Part shown: positions 20,633 through 33,247 of the stretch, piece after piece
How positions within the stretch are numbered: position 1 is the first letter of the stretch
Layout of the letters: each line of letters starts with the position of its first letter
DNA from: Phytophthora hibernalis
Lineage: Eukaryota > Oomycota > Peronosporomycetes > Peronosporales > Peronosporaceae
Reading direction: 5' to 3'
Assembly: GCA_012656075.1 (NCBI GenBank)
Contig: JAAKBF010000049.1
Coordinates: 620,001-684,000 of the forward strand
DNA length: 64,000 bases
Notes under the pieces: generated by a model
What the model was told of the DNA's origin: nothing
The model's database searches: none
What the model saw: the letters and a program-made list of their open reading frames with translations, nothing else
Made by a program: the position numbers and the translations under genes

Positions 20633-22214
20633 TCAAACATTCATTCCTCGATTCGACAAGTCAATTTTTAACAAACACTCGAACCACTTCACAGGTTTTT
20701 GCGAGTCTTTGAAGAAACTATCTCCAGTCAAAAACACAGTATCAGCGTGATCAAGCTCCGGCTGGTAGAATTTATCCGTGTAGCTTTTGCCGAATTGAGA
20801 CTCATCCAGACCGATGGCGCAGCTCTGGAACTCCACAAGGGCATCGTTTTCGGGGGATTTGTGTGGAACAAGTTCCGCAGTAAGAAGCATAATCGCTTCG
20901 TACTGCCAGAAAATCCCATTGGGGTTGTCGCTGCACATCGCAGCACTTACATTGCCCGCGTAAGCTTCTTGAGCCGCAACATACGCTGCATTCATCTCTT
21001 TGCTGGCATATTTCCCGTTCTGGTACATGATCGATTGGCGCGATACTGGCATCGGACATTGACCAAAGACATCCAACAAATCCGTCGCAAAATCGGCGAT
21101 CTCATCGTTGCAGAAGTCTTGGAAGTAGTCTGAGCCCATACTCCCCATCATTGGCGAGCTCAAAGCCATCCACGACGCGCTTTCACCAAAGCTACACTTT
21201 CCAGTGGCTAAAGCCATGGACATGACCAACCCACCCATCGAATGGGTCACAACAACAGTGTCCTTAATTATCCCCAGATCGACGTCGCTCGTGTCCCTCA
21301 ACCGAAGAGCACGATCGCAGAATTTCTGCTGGAGCAGGTCGTTTGTCCAGCTGTAGTCCATGGTGTTCAAGATAGCATATTTGACGGTCGTGCAGCAAGG
21401 AGCGTGAGCGTTCATGTCCCCATTCGTCCGTTTGCCTTTTTCGGCGTGTCCTGCAGCTCTTCCATCTCGTTGGAGCTGCCAATACCATGGAAGAAAACAC
21501 ACGGACGAGGTGTCGACTTGCACGTGCACGACGACGATTCCATCGCCATGTGCTCTGCGGCCTTGAGGTTTCTTGCGCTGCTAGCAGGAATCTCTTCACC
21601 AGTCAGGAATGCAAATGCAGTTGGCGTCACAGGAATCTCCTTCGCCACAACCGTACACAACTGCGTTGGCTTCGAAATGCTGATACCGTTCTCCAGGTAC
21701 TCCACATCGATGGTCAAATCACTGCTGTATGCCGTAAACCCAGACTTGCCTGACGCACAAATGGCGAAGTGAGAACCAGCGAAGGTTGTCTTGAACAGAT
21801 TTCCACTTGAACACTCGATGACCTCATCACCGATCGACGCACTTGGAATCGGCGTCGCATCATTCAAAGCAGGCAGAATGGAGTCGAAAGGTAGCGTACT
21901 TGACGAAATGCACTGTACGTTTTCCTCACGTACGTATATGTGAAGGTGCTGTCGTCTTTCTCGAACGTCGCGTAGCCATCATAAAGCACGCTAACGCCAT
22001 CAGCCGACACAATGGGGTTTGCAAACACGTCGAACTCGGACTGACCGTGCAGCTTCATGGACTGGCGCTTGAAAGTGACGTGGAGTTTCACGGATGGAGC
22101 ATCGACCAGAAATGTTTTGAGCGCGCGACTTCGTGGGAGTACCGTGTCATCTGCTGCTATGCTTGAGCCGAGTAACGCGAATATGGCGAGTGCCGATCGA
22201 ATGTATCGACGCAT
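20633..22214 (-). pseudogene. secreted alpha/beta-hydrolase-like family, copy D (frameshifted, internal deletion)
   Basis: The likely start is ATG at 22214 (MRRYIRSALAIFALLGSSIA, signal peptide); an upstream in-frame Met at 22289 is also open. SRALKTF follows (R-A-L-K). Near 21925 about 15 codons present in the other copies are missing (FTYTYV joins directly to ENVQCISS), and this puts the rest out of frame. A second one-base shift lies near 21430 (EELQDTPKKA then NGDMNAHAPCC). The hydrolase half reads VTHSMGGLVMSM, ENDALVEF and LDHADTVF. Unlike A and C, the PRPCVFFHG junction is in frame. The C-terminus is 14 residues longer than in copy B. Confidence 0.75.
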
Positions 22215-23186
22215 GCGAGCGGCTACACTGTAGATGGAAAACCCAAGAATGAGTAGGTATGCTGCACCAGCACATGTATTTTTCCGCAATGATTATGTTA
22301 ACCCCAATGGTATCCGTCCTTGTTCCCGCAGTCCGATCCGAAGAAGATAGAGTCCTATCGATGCCATTCACGAGAGTAGGTACCGGTACATGTAAAATAC
22401 CGCGACTGCTGAATTCGATGTCGAAGCACAACAAGGTACATGTTTAATTTGAGGACTTATCTTTCGGTACTTCGATCATGTGCCGGTCACCTATTATAGT
22501 GGTAGTATGAATAAAGTATCGATAGCGTTATTATAGTACATGTATTGTGCCTTTCTACTATTTTGTCCGGGCTTCTTAACCTGGCTTTGTCCTCCTAGTT
22601 TGTATAAATCGGAGGTGTCCAATACCGGTAAGCTAAAATGTTGATTTAGAAAAGCTCAAGGATTAGCCGGGAAACTGATTGAGATGGTGAGTCTGGAATT
22701 CACTTTTGGAGACTGTGGCGCTGCCAGGCAGTGACGCCTCACAGGCAGTCAGTCACTGACTGCGTTGAGTGTAGGCAAGGCGCTCTCACAATACTACTAG
22801 TAATATACAGCAATATTCATATTGGACGCTACAGTACCAACCTTCAAACCTGAGCCCATGTTATAATGTATTCTAAATTGATATTTTTGTGTCGGGGATA
22901 ATGCTGGTGCTGTGGTATTGTCTTTACTGCATCTTAATCGGGCCTCATAATAAGGCTTCTGCACGGAGACGTCAAAGTAAGAATGCAGTAGGACGGAGTG
23001 CGACGTGGAATAGTAGTTCTGTAGTTCTTCACAACACGAGAATCTGATTGTTTCACAATGAGCATCGTAGTGAATTCTAAGCTCGCAAACCAGGTCTATA
23101 AATTTCAATCTCCTATCGATTGATGGCATTTGACGAACATGTCCCCATCATGAGATAATCAGCTGGGCTTCCAGGTATTTTTTCGT
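22215..23186. other. AT-rich intergenic, no supported gene
   Basis: Short frames only. A minus frame at 22797-23129 has no recognisable domain. Several TACATGTA palindromes are present, as elsewhere in the non-coding parts of the window. Confidence 0.5.
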
Positions 23187-26100
23187 CGCGAGCCAAGAAA
23201 AATGTGCTCGTTAGTTTCTCCCCAATAACTTTGCAGCAACATAAAAGTCAAGCTAATCTACTCATAAGGTCAAGCCAGTACATGTAGTACACTACAAATC
23301 CTAAAATGCAAGGATAGGACTAACATCCTGGCTTTTTTTCTCGATCATTTCTTTGAACTATTTTAATAGTATGTGCATTTCTATTCTTATGGCTAAATGG
23401 CCGAGCTCTCCGATAAGTAAATTAGGGTTCATTGTAGGATTAGAACTATGTTTTAAGTCTGGATTAACATCAAACACATGGTGGCCGATGAACCCTTGAT
23501 GAAGCGCTCAAAGGCTTTGACGCGCTGAATCAAAGTGTCATTTTCTTTGCAAAGGCCCGAATGCCGCTGCTCTGACCCGCATTCGGGTCTTTTCGAGCAA
23601 AACCATACATTAAAAGTCTTAATAAACGTGTCATGCAGCATCGAGACCCAGCGCAAGTGCTCGGGGATGGCTTCCTGGCTCGACCAAAGCGAGACGCTGC
23701 GGGGCGAAGGGATTGCCAGTTACGGGGCAAAAAGTGAAAGAATGTTCATCTTTGCAAGGAAAAGGAGTGTTTTACAATGCTGTGACAAGATATTAAATAC
23801 TTATTCGAATGGTCTCGAGCTCGCGAATCCCCACGTTCGGGCTGGCGCAAATGGTTCTTCGAACCTTAACGTGTCGGGCAAAGCAGCCATGGGATGTGAA
23901 ATACTGTCGTCATACGTTGGAATTAACGACCCGAAAGCTGTGAGCTCCCCGTCGGTATTGACTTCGAACCCTGCGAAGTTCGTTCTTCGGGAAACCCTGG
24001 GAGGCGATGCAGGGTGATTTAAATCCACTCGTTCGCTCAAAATTGGATGGCGGCCAGTACGATAGATTCCGTGATTGCTGCGATGGCTGCGGGGTGCTCC
24101 TACTATTCGTTCGGATAATGGCAGGCTCTTCAATTCTTGGGGCCAGTACTACTGTCTCTGATCGCCTAATGTGCCAGTGCTGATCCAAATGGGCAGGCAA
24201 TAGGTTCAGTTGGCCGTTCGACTCCACGATTTTAATCAATTCATGTGCACACGGCCTGCCGTGCACAGTGCGGTGCGACCCCGAACACGGCGAGCGCTCT
24301 AAACGACCAAAGACAATGTCTTCAGCTTTTTCACAGCTCGTCTGTAGCCTTCAGCGCCCATATTGTGACGATGCGAACAACTGCGGACTACCGTTGTGCC
24401 TCTAGTCGATACGGTGTGATTGTGAGACTTCGTTCGGTTAACAAATTGAGCGCCTTCGCTGACGACTGCCACCATGGGCGCAATTTCAGGAACACCGTGT
24501 ACAGATCACCACGCGAGTTTTGCAACCATCGCTCGCATTTGGCATGGGTACCCTCTACAGTGGATGTAGATATGTAGCCATAGTGAGGGTACGATTTAAT
24601 CCAGCATGCTGCAATTGATGTCTTGAACTTCCACCAGTGCTTGTCGAGATAGCTAGCAAGAAGCGGGCTGATGGAGATTAATTCGGCCTTATGCACTTCA
24701 AACAAAGACTCCGAGTCAGCATACACCGCTTGGTAATACGTCTCCATAAACGCACTTGTCTCCCATGAATTCTGAAAGCGATCTTGCCCTGGTGCAGGTT
24801 GTTCAACAGGTACCTGTCCAAGCACTTGTCGTGTCTTGCTCAGTACGTTACGGTGCATGTGCCAATGATAGATCAACGCAGGTGTCGACGGAAAGACCCG
24901 CAGAAGCACATTACGACAGGCTAGATCTCGGTCGGTAACAAAAACCTTTGGCCGTCCAATGTGGTGCTCGCGAATGAAGTCTTCAAGGGTGATCAGTGCC
25001 CACACAAAATCGCTTTCCACTTCACCTGGTAACCAGCATTGTGCGACTGGCAGTGCTATATTTAAACTCGTCATGGCTATAATATTCACTAGTGGAATGT
25101 TGTATCTGTTTGTCTTGTAGGTGCAATCCAGAATGAGAACATCAGGGTGATCAGAATACAACGCTGTTGTAGCTGGATGCGCCCAAAACAAATGACGAAT
25201 TTGATTGTTGGAAGGCTGTACCGTGTAGCGAAAAAGAAATCACCTCCGCGCAACTCATCAAACAGGGCCTCCATTGGTGTGCGTGTCGCCATATCTTGCT
25301 GCCGCGAAGCATGTCTCGAGTTGGCTAGGCTCTTAGGTATGACCATTGAGTCTGCGTTAGTTGCCAAAATCGATGCGTGTATATTCGCGACGGCGACAAC
25401 AGCAGCCGTTTGTGCCCGCACAAAGTCATGAATGCTCTCAACCGGTGCTTGAGTAGAATCAATTGCACTTCGACGCCGGTGGGAAGCATGGATTCGGGCA
25501 TCGCGCGAAGGCAGGTGATTATGGATTGAACTTCCCTTCTTATGGTGTACGATAGCCCATTCCCCCTTAGGATCGCTCTTTCGCACAGCACATAGCTTGA
25601 GTTTCATTGGACAGCCGATGCGCTTCGATCCTCGCATCGTCCGCACTCTCTCTGATTCCACCAAACACCCAGTATTCTTCGGAAAACCCGCGCGGTCACA
25701 CTCATAGTACTGAATAAAAATGACCTTCCCCGGTAGATAGGCCGCAGTGCGCTTGGATACATTGAAGCCATTTCTTTTGTCCACATATGTAGGGCAGCCT
25801 CAGCACACTCAAAGATCGGGTAGAAACACTCAGGTGGGGGTGGGATCGTAAACTGCTCAGCCCCTTCTGGAAGGACAGGATAAGTTGGAGTGGGTATGGA
25901 GGTGGATGTCGAGTCTTCAATTGCTTGCATATTGAACAGTACAGGTGGAGCGATCGTTGTCGGTTGAGCGGGTTGGAAAGTGAGCGCCGAGAAGACGACT
26001 ACAACTTTCCAGATATAAACTTCTATTTAAATGAATTTTGTTACCGGTGCACAGGAGGCGAGGCGAGACTTCATAAGAATCCAATGTCGAAATGGCGTCA

Positions 26101-26248
26101 ATATTATAGCTCTTATTACATCTTTGGTACTTCAAGATGCGATCGTGTGTCATCATGACGCTCTCGCCAGGTGTTGAATGTACCGGTATATGTACCTTAT
26201 ATCCGCGAGCCAAGAAAAAAATGTGCTCGTTAGTTTCTCCCAGTTATT
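23187..26248. repeat. 42-45-bp direct repeats bracketing the MULE
   Basis: CGCGAGCCAAG, a run of A, then ATGTGCTCGTTAGTTTCTCC occurs at 23187-23231 and again at 26203-26248, in the same orientation and about 3.0 kb apart. The repeats bracket the MULE pseudogene. The right copy lies within the likely 3' untranslated region of the CFAP74-like gene, which ends at 26257. Confidence 0.8.
23801..25930 (-). pseudogene. MULE (Mutator-like) transposase, frameshifted
   Basis: Reading the minus strand, a FAR1/WRKY-GCM1-like zinc cluster comes first (IQYYECDRAGFPKN, SKRIGCPMKLKLC, SSIHNHLPS). The MULE DDE core follows: LDCTYKTNRYNIPLVN (first Asp), KVFVTDRDLACRN (second Asp), the HWHMHRNVL motif, and STVEGTHAKCERWL (Glu). 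The C-terminal SWIM-type motif is GRPCAHELIKIVES with DQHWHIRR. At least four frames must be joined, with shifts near 25785, 25190, 24390 and 24120. The N-terminus near 25930 is plausible (MQAIEDSTSTSIPTPTYP). A second, shorter relative lies at 57640-58692. Confidence 0.8.
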
Positions 26249-26256
26249 GATGGCGA

Positions 26257-29200
26257 CTATGTTTCGAGCCGAGCTCTCAAAATGACTGTGACTGTGCGTG
26301 AATCCACTCCATCAACAACTGATGTTGCAACATTCGCTCCTTTCGACTGTTGCGTACTTCCAACAATCGGAGCTGGTACTACAACTCCTCCTATCACTGG
26401 TAGAGTACGCCAAAGTGCCCCACCTTTCAAAGTGCACTGCACTCGAACTTGCACCCACTGCACCACCTCCAGTTCGGGTCGACGTTTGGCCGATTTCACT
26501 CGTTCAGAAGTGCCAGCTCCAGTTCGAGCAGAAGTTGAGATATTCGACCCAACTGATGATGCGGGTGGGTCGTACGTCACTTGCACTGCAAGTTGCTGTC
26601 CGGGTGCAATGGTCCCACGAGATGGTTCCAACGTGAACAATTTAGCGTGAGGAGATGTTGCGTCGACGACAAGTTCAAAAGACCCAGTTGAACCAGCTAC
26701 AGTTGGTTCGTCAAAGCCTCCGTAGCTTCCACTACTCGGAGTAGTGCTGCCAATGAACAGAGTCTTGGTCACGCGTACAGCATCAACCGCTTCAGTGTTG
26801 TCACCGCGTACTGCATCGTCACCGACAAACGTAAGTGTAAAGGTGGAAGGTGGTTTCCGAAGCCCTGCAGCCGGTAGTTCGTTCGCTCCGACGTTTAACG
26901 AAAGTTGGTTCAGCGAGATACTCGGTGGTAAGTCGAAGAGGTCCTCCACAGGTCGACGCGTTAACAGTGGCTGCTTCTTGGTAGCACTTTCACTAGAAGA
27001 CTCCGGTACAAGCACGTACAGTTGGTTCTCCCAGCAACGTCCAGAAAGGCTCAAAATGTGTTGTTCACTTTCGTTCGGCACCTTGATCCGGTATTTCTGA
27101 GAGTAATGACCAGGTCTCTGGTGATCTGGTTGGAACGCCACTTGAACGTTTACAGATCCGTTTTCAGGGATAACTGCAGTGGTCGGAGAAAAGGTGAATG
27201 CTGGTAATCCTGTCGAAGTTGTCAATAAGTTTTCCTCATCGAGAGGGACGAAGGAGAAGGCCAAGGGGAACGCGCTACCGTTGGTTAGCACCAGCTCTCG
27301 AACATTTCGAGTACGAGCTAGTACGTCCTGGAAATCCAGCTTCCCGTCTTCAGGTTGGAGGGACAAACTGGGGTTGATCCCTTCACCTCGAAGTCGAACA
27401 CGGATGTTCACTCCCAGTGCAGATAACTCCAAGTCATCTTCGTACTTCAATGGAGAAAGCGGCTCGAATTCCACACGAATCACATGCCTTTTCCTACTGC
27501 TAGAGCTGGCTGGTACCTCACGCAAAGCACCAATCAGTCGAAATGCCCCCAAAATATGAAGTGGCTGCGCTCGTAACTTCACACTGTCAATTGCTGTCGG
27601 TGCTGAGTCGAGTGCCAGTTCACGGGCGAGTGTTTGGCTGATTGCAACTTGTCCAAAATCCAACGTTTTCACCGATGGGATCAAAACGGGCTCTATCGCT
27701 GTTGTTCGTATCTCTAAAGCTTGCAACGGCGTTGGAGCTTCAGTCTTCGTGGAGCGGTTGATATCTGTTCCGTCTTCACGATGATGAAAACAGAGAACAG
27801 TCCACGTATGATGGTAACTACGAGGTTCTGCGTCTAGTGCTGCTGCTGATTTGACTTCATTATCGTCCGAAATTCCATTGCTGAGAGGTTCTCCACTTTG
27901 TTTAGGGTTCCCACCCTGTGCACTTCTGGTTGACTCTGAAACAGACTCGTCATTAGTTGGCGGTGTATTTCCACTCGACTTTCCCTCCAAGTAGCAGCGC
28001 TCCGCAAGCTTGAAAATGTCTTCTGTCGGTTCAAAGTCAATTTCCAGACGAACAACCTCCTGTGGTACCAGACGTACGACAAGCGGGGTTATTCGCAAGA
28101 ATGGCACAGCTTCTGGTGGCAGTCGCAACTCAACCAGATACGTATGTCGATCTGACTGGTTCATCAACTTCAGACTACACGTCTGCGTCTGTCCTAGCGA
28201 GGTAGCACCAAGTCGTACAACCGTATTCGAGAACGATATATCACTAGCCACACCACTGCCTGAGCATGACAGTGTGTATTCTTGATGAAATGTGGAAGAC
28301 CACAATGTCAAAATCGGTTTTGTTCGTCCTGCAGGACCAGCAGCCTTCAGAACACCCGAGAAACTCGGTTCGTACACGACATTCAGCTTTCTTGTCTCTC
28401 CTGGTAGCAGCACAATCCCCACACCCGCTGAAATGTCCGCTATAGTCACATCTTTCGGGAGTTTGGTGACTCCTAGTCGCTGAGGCACACGGGCGGAGTT
28501 GGTAATCGTCAGTTCATGACTAACGCTGTGTCCTACACAACTAGCACCAAAGTGTAGCCCTCCATCGGAACTTTCTGTCTTGCTTTCCAACGAAATGTTC
28601 AGCGTTGTAGGCGTAAGTCTCGCTGTGAGCAAGAAGAAGACGGGAACTACTTGGTCAGGTACCACCACCGATACTGGAACAGCCAACATGCCTAGTTCAC
28701 GTGACCCAAAGCCAGCACGCTCGATGCGTTTCCACATCCGCTCTTCTGGTCGAAACTTGACCTGTACAGCAAATTGACCCTCCTGGGAAGTCACTGCAGC
28801 CTGTACAAACCCAAAACTCGGGTGGAACTCTACGTAACCTGCCAGCGCTTTTGGAACTTGCACCTGGAGTTTGAAAGCCGCTTTACCTCGGTTGCACACT
28901 ACGAGCTCTTGCCTGTACAGTTTCCCGTAGGCACAACAGCGGAAGTTCAGTCTGGAGCGCGCAACAAATATCGGGACTTCAGAAGCTGCACCCGACACAA
29001 GGACAGGGATAGTTGCTAGCCGACGGAGATCTGGTGACGAAATCCCTGACGATTTTTGAGCAGGAAATTCGAGGACGAACTGATCGTTTTCAAGTTTCAT
29101 GGCAGTCACAGGAGCGAATGTGAAGGAAATTGTGCTACTTGAATACGGCGGCACCGTCCCGCGCTTGGTAAAACGAACGGGTTCATCCGCTCCCTCGGGT

Positions 29201-31127
29201 TTGAATCGCAATGTTTCACACACACGATCAACCAGTTCTTGCTCCTCCAGATTTAGTGGGTCTTGTGCGTCTTCATCTTCTTCTTCTGCTTTTTCTTCGG
29301 GAATTTTACTTCGCGTTGTCAGCTTCGTCGATGCTGCACTAGTCGCACGGGATGAAGGAGAGACTAGCACTGACTCTCCTCGATCCACTTCATTAACGTC
29401 TGTAGTTTCAGCAACTCCAGCTTCTTCCACAGCCTCGTCACTGTCTTCTTGAGGGTTTTCGTCAGCATCATGAAGCACGTTCTCGGTCACACCGTCGTCC
29501 ACGTTGCTTTCGTTTCCACCATTAGCGACTTGAATGTCTTCAATTGCTGGGGTTCTACGAAAGGTGCGAGTGGTGCTTCAAGTGGTGCTGGTCTCAGACG
29601 TCGAACGCGATATTCAAGTGGCAGAGCACCTTCGTTACCTAGTGTCAGAGCGACTGTCATCCGTTCCCCAACAACCACTTCAGGAAAACGAACTTCACGC
29701 TGAGTCAACACTGGTACTGCCTTTTGCATGTACAGCGAACTGGTATCTGGAAGACGCCCGTGGGCGCAGCAACCGAAAGTGTCGTGTCTAGATCCCGTCC
29801 TTCGGTCCCCGTAAAGGCCATTCGCAAGGAGCAGGTCATTCCTGCAGACATGCGACCTGGTTTGTCGTACACGATGTCGAATAGCTCCACCACCTCGTCA
29901 TCCATCGGCAGCAATCGAAACTGGTTGAACGTGTTGGAGACATTCGTGAGCGTAAACCCAAGAGTGAGAGGTCGACCGACGTCGAAGTCCTTGAACCACA
30001 GCATCTGCGGGTTTGCAAGGAGCGCGTTCCCCGTGAACGTCTTGCCCCATACAACTTGTGGCTGGTCGAACCGTGCGTCTTTCTGTCTTTGTCGTGACTT
30101 TTCTAGCTGTCGTTCCTCCAGAACACTACGACCCCGAGGCTTTTTGCGCTTAGAAGAGGAACCGCTTTCGTTGGAAGTATCCGCGGTCTGGTTTTCTCCT
30201 TCCTTCGGTCGACGAGCGTTCATTCCTGCAATCGGTGGCAGCTTTACATCGTTCTCTGACGAGAGGAGAGCGTGGTTCACTTTACGAAGGTCATACCCCG
30301 GTCTCACACCCGGCAGCAGGGGCATGATGAACTTTTCAGCGTTTTTCAGGTCCGTATCACCGTCTTCACTTCGACTTGAGTCCACAACAGGTTCACCTTC
30401 TTGCTGGAAATGTCCTCGCCTAGGTAGTAACATCGAAGCAGGTTGCGCTCCAGCATGAGCTGGTTTGGCCAGAACCTTCGCCACAACTCGCCGTCGATGG
30501 TCTGGACTGACAACTCCACTCCGTCCAAGTCCAAAACTGTGGTCTTTCATCGTAGTCTCTTGAGACGGATACACGCGCACCATTTTCCCCGTCGGGTCCA
30601 GAGCGTCTTTCCCCGTTCGAGACAGCAAATAGGCACTTGTCCGCTCCTCTTGAGCCGCGCGCCCCATTTCGCGCTGGTACTTGCGCTCATACGCACGATT
30701 CTCCGCCTCCTCTTTCTCTCGTCGTCTCTGAACGACCTTCTCCGCTTGCAATCGCGCCAGAAGTTTCGCCTCGCGCTCTTGAATGTCTCGGTCGATTTTG
30801 GCGCGCCTTTCTCGCTTCTAGCTCGACGACTTTGCGTCTTGCCACCTCGTACGGATTTTTACCTTGATCCAAGAGACTTTGGTGCGAACGAGCTTCATGA
30901 GCCTTTGCAGCTTGTTGTTGGTCCCGAATCGCAGAACTCTGCGCCCCAATTCTAGCGGAAGACGTGTCCAGGTCTCGTTTGAGCTCCAGCACCGCTTCTA
31001 TCCGGTTTGCACGTTCGTCTTGCACTCCCAGCACCATTTTGGTCAGATATCGACGATCCGACTGGAAACCATCATGAAGTCGCTGGTGCACTGGGGCCCG
31101 AGGGTTATCATCATCTCGACTTGCCAT
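26257..31127 (-). CDS. CFAP74-like flagellar protein with ASH/MSP-type repeats
   Basis: About 1,620 residues, close to the roughly 1,580 residues I recall for animal CFAP74. The N-terminus from ATG at 31127 is charged and coiled-coil-like (RANRIEAVLELKRDL, SLLDQGKNPYEVARRK). Many ASH/MSP-type beta modules follow (VRFPEVVVGERMTVALTLGN, LNFRCCAYGKLYRQELVV, LHFGASCVGHSVSHELTI, LDFGQVAISQTLARELAL). The known role of such proteins is in the axonemal central apparatus, here the zoospore flagellum. Three one-base frameshifts are needed, near 30805, 29715 and 29520. In a long, otherwise conserved single-copy gene these are more likely sequence errors than decay. No intron is evident. Other ASH-rich proteins (CFAP65, DLEC1, HYDIN) are alternatives. 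Confidence 0.65.
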
Positions 31128-31414
31128 GAGCGCAATTGGCACGAAAACGACCAGTGACGAGGGGACACTCGAGCTAAAACCAACATCCACAAGTTAGTCC
31201 CTGAGAAAGTACGTGCCAGAAAGGAGTGCATTTGGTGTTTATCGCTCGAGTACAGTACAAAGACCCCAACGATGTCCTCCAATGCGCTAGAAAGGTACAA
31301 CATGCAACATACGCTGTCAACCGACGTCGATCGTCCACCTAAGGGAATTAAAAAACAAGTTCGCTGCACTTGCAGCACGAAAGGACCGTTGTACATGCCC
31401 CGTCTAAGAGCTGG
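31128..31414. other. spacer between two minus-strand genes
   Basis: This 287-bp segment separates the start of the CFAP74-like gene from the stop of the C2H2 gene. It should hold the CFAP74-like promoter and the C2H2 3' untranslated region. I see no distinctive motif. Confidence 0.4.
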
Positions 31415-33247
31415 TTACAGGGTTGCCGACGTCATGGTTGCATCTCCAAGCGCAAAGTCGTCCGCGTCTTCGAATCCGTTGGCGGGTTTCCACTCGAGGG
31501 GTTCGTCACGCTGCAGCAGTTCATCGAGAGCTTGGGACGACGGCTGCGCGGTGCCTTCCGTCGCGACGTTCGCGTCCCCGTCATCCAGAAGAGGTTCGGA
31601 GGTGGAGTCTCCATCTTAGGTTCCAGTGTAGCAAACTGGAACTGTCCGTCGTTCTCAAGTGGTAAACCGTCAACCGGTGGACTAGAAAGTGCAGTTTTCA
31701 GCTCAAACGGGTCTGGGAGTGGTGCAGCGTGGGTCATGCCGAACATCATGGGTGAAGCATACGACGGATCCGAAGCAGAACGCAACCTCCCCACTGTTTC
31801 ACTTTCCGGGGTAAACGGTTCCAACCGTGGTGAATGCACCGACATTTTCTCCAAATGCGTCGACAAGTGGGCGGCATTGGTCCAATCGTCCCCCAAAGCA
31901 GCGAACGCATTGAGTCCAAGTTCCGCTTCCGGTTCGTTCATTGGTAGCGTGGAATGTTCGGCGATCTTGAAGCATTCCATCCCAACTGGTAACATTTCAG
32001 CGTCTTCGTTCTCGAAACTGGTACTGGATTGGTACGAAGGAGGTCCGTTGGTGGTAAAATCCAAATCTTGGGCGTCGCAGTTGGCGAGAACGGATAAAAT
32101 ATCACTGTCGATGGCTTGATCGTCACTCGAAAGAGACGTCGAATGGTGTTCGGTTGCTGGAATCGACCACTCGAACGACGGATTTGGTAAAATCCCGTGG
32201 ATATTTGCCGAACTGTGGCTGTGAGGCAGTTTAAACCCGTCTAGAGGCTGCAACGGGGTCATTTCCGCCAGAGATTCGGATTTCGACCGGAGCTTGGCAC
32301 GTCGAGTGGGCTTTGCAGCCTTTTTCGGGTGGGGGTTGGCACTCGACGCAGTTTGCGCGGGGTTTTAGCGCGTGCGTTGGGTTTTATCCGACTGGATATT
32401 GGGATGATCTGGGTTTTATCCACTTCGGGCGAACTTGCAACGGGTAGCGAATTGGACCGAAATCGCGTGTTGCAACGTTGCGCTTTAGCCGTAGGAGGGA
32501 TAATATCCGCGTTTTGGCTTTTTAGCACCAAGTTCGGGTCCGATGCAAACGTCACCAATGGCGTTGCAGGGCGAATCGTCACGTTGCGCGACGCAGTGTG
32601 CAACGGCAACAAGAAGGCGCCGACCTGCAAAATGATTTGTGCGCAAAAATAAGATTTTTGCGCAAAACTGCAAAAGCTGCAAAAAACGCAGCCCTACCTG
32701 GTTGTCTTGCGTTTCTTCCGCCAATTGGTCGGGATGTTTCAGTTTCTGGTGGTGCGTCAGAGAACTCTCCGTGCCATACGCCTGCAAAAAGTGCAAAAGA
32801 TGAAAAATCTGCAAACGTGCAAAAATCATTTTTGCGCAAAAGATCGGACCTTTTGGCACCCGCCGATCTGGCACGTGAATTTGCGGTCGATTTCGGCCGC
32901 CGACCGTCGCCGACGCTTCTTGTTGCTCGAAGGAGGCGGTGCAACTTTTTCCTCGTCGCTTTTGCCGTCTGCAACCTCTTGCGTGTCAATTTGCAGCTGC
33001 AAATGCAAATTTGCGCAACTTTAGTCCCCTGCAAAAAAATCTGCGAAGAGTCACGTACGTGTTGCTCCTGTTTGAACTTAGCACTCTTGGCGCTTTGCGC
33101 AAAAGCGTCTTTTGCACCTTTTGCAGCTTTTGCAGCGGTCTTCTTGGCGCGCTTGGGTCGCGGCTTGGGCTGCGCTTTCGGTTGCACAACGTTTTGCATG
33201 TTCGCGTCTAGGGGCTGCGTTTTGCGCTGCTGCTTCTTGTCTCTCAT
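31415..33247 (-). CDS. single C2H2 zinc-finger protein, four exons
   Basis: Exons on the minus strand are 33059-33247, 32850-32996, 32698-32781 and 31415-32624. Introns are 32997-33058, 32782-32849 and 32625-32697, all phase 0 and all ending in TTTGCAG or TTTTGCAG; the donor GTCCGA of the second is weak. Exon 1 is Lys/Ala-rich with likely nuclear-localisation signals (KPRPKRAKKTAAKAAK). The finger spans the second splice: FTCQIGGCQK and AYGTESSLTHHQKLKH (C-x4-C-x12-H-x5-H). Exon 4 is Ser/Pro/acidic-rich, as in transcription activators (TPLQPLDGFKLP). It needs one-base shifts near 32310 and 31625 to reach the stop after DATMTSATL. A transcription-factor role is inferred from the finger and composition. 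The start is uncertain, and coding may extend up to about 33472. Confidence 0.6.

Noticed and set aside
30031..30458. plus-strand frames opposite the CFAP74-like gene
   Set aside because: They mirror codon bias on the minus strand and have no domain; the minus-strand ASH modules and total length are coherent.
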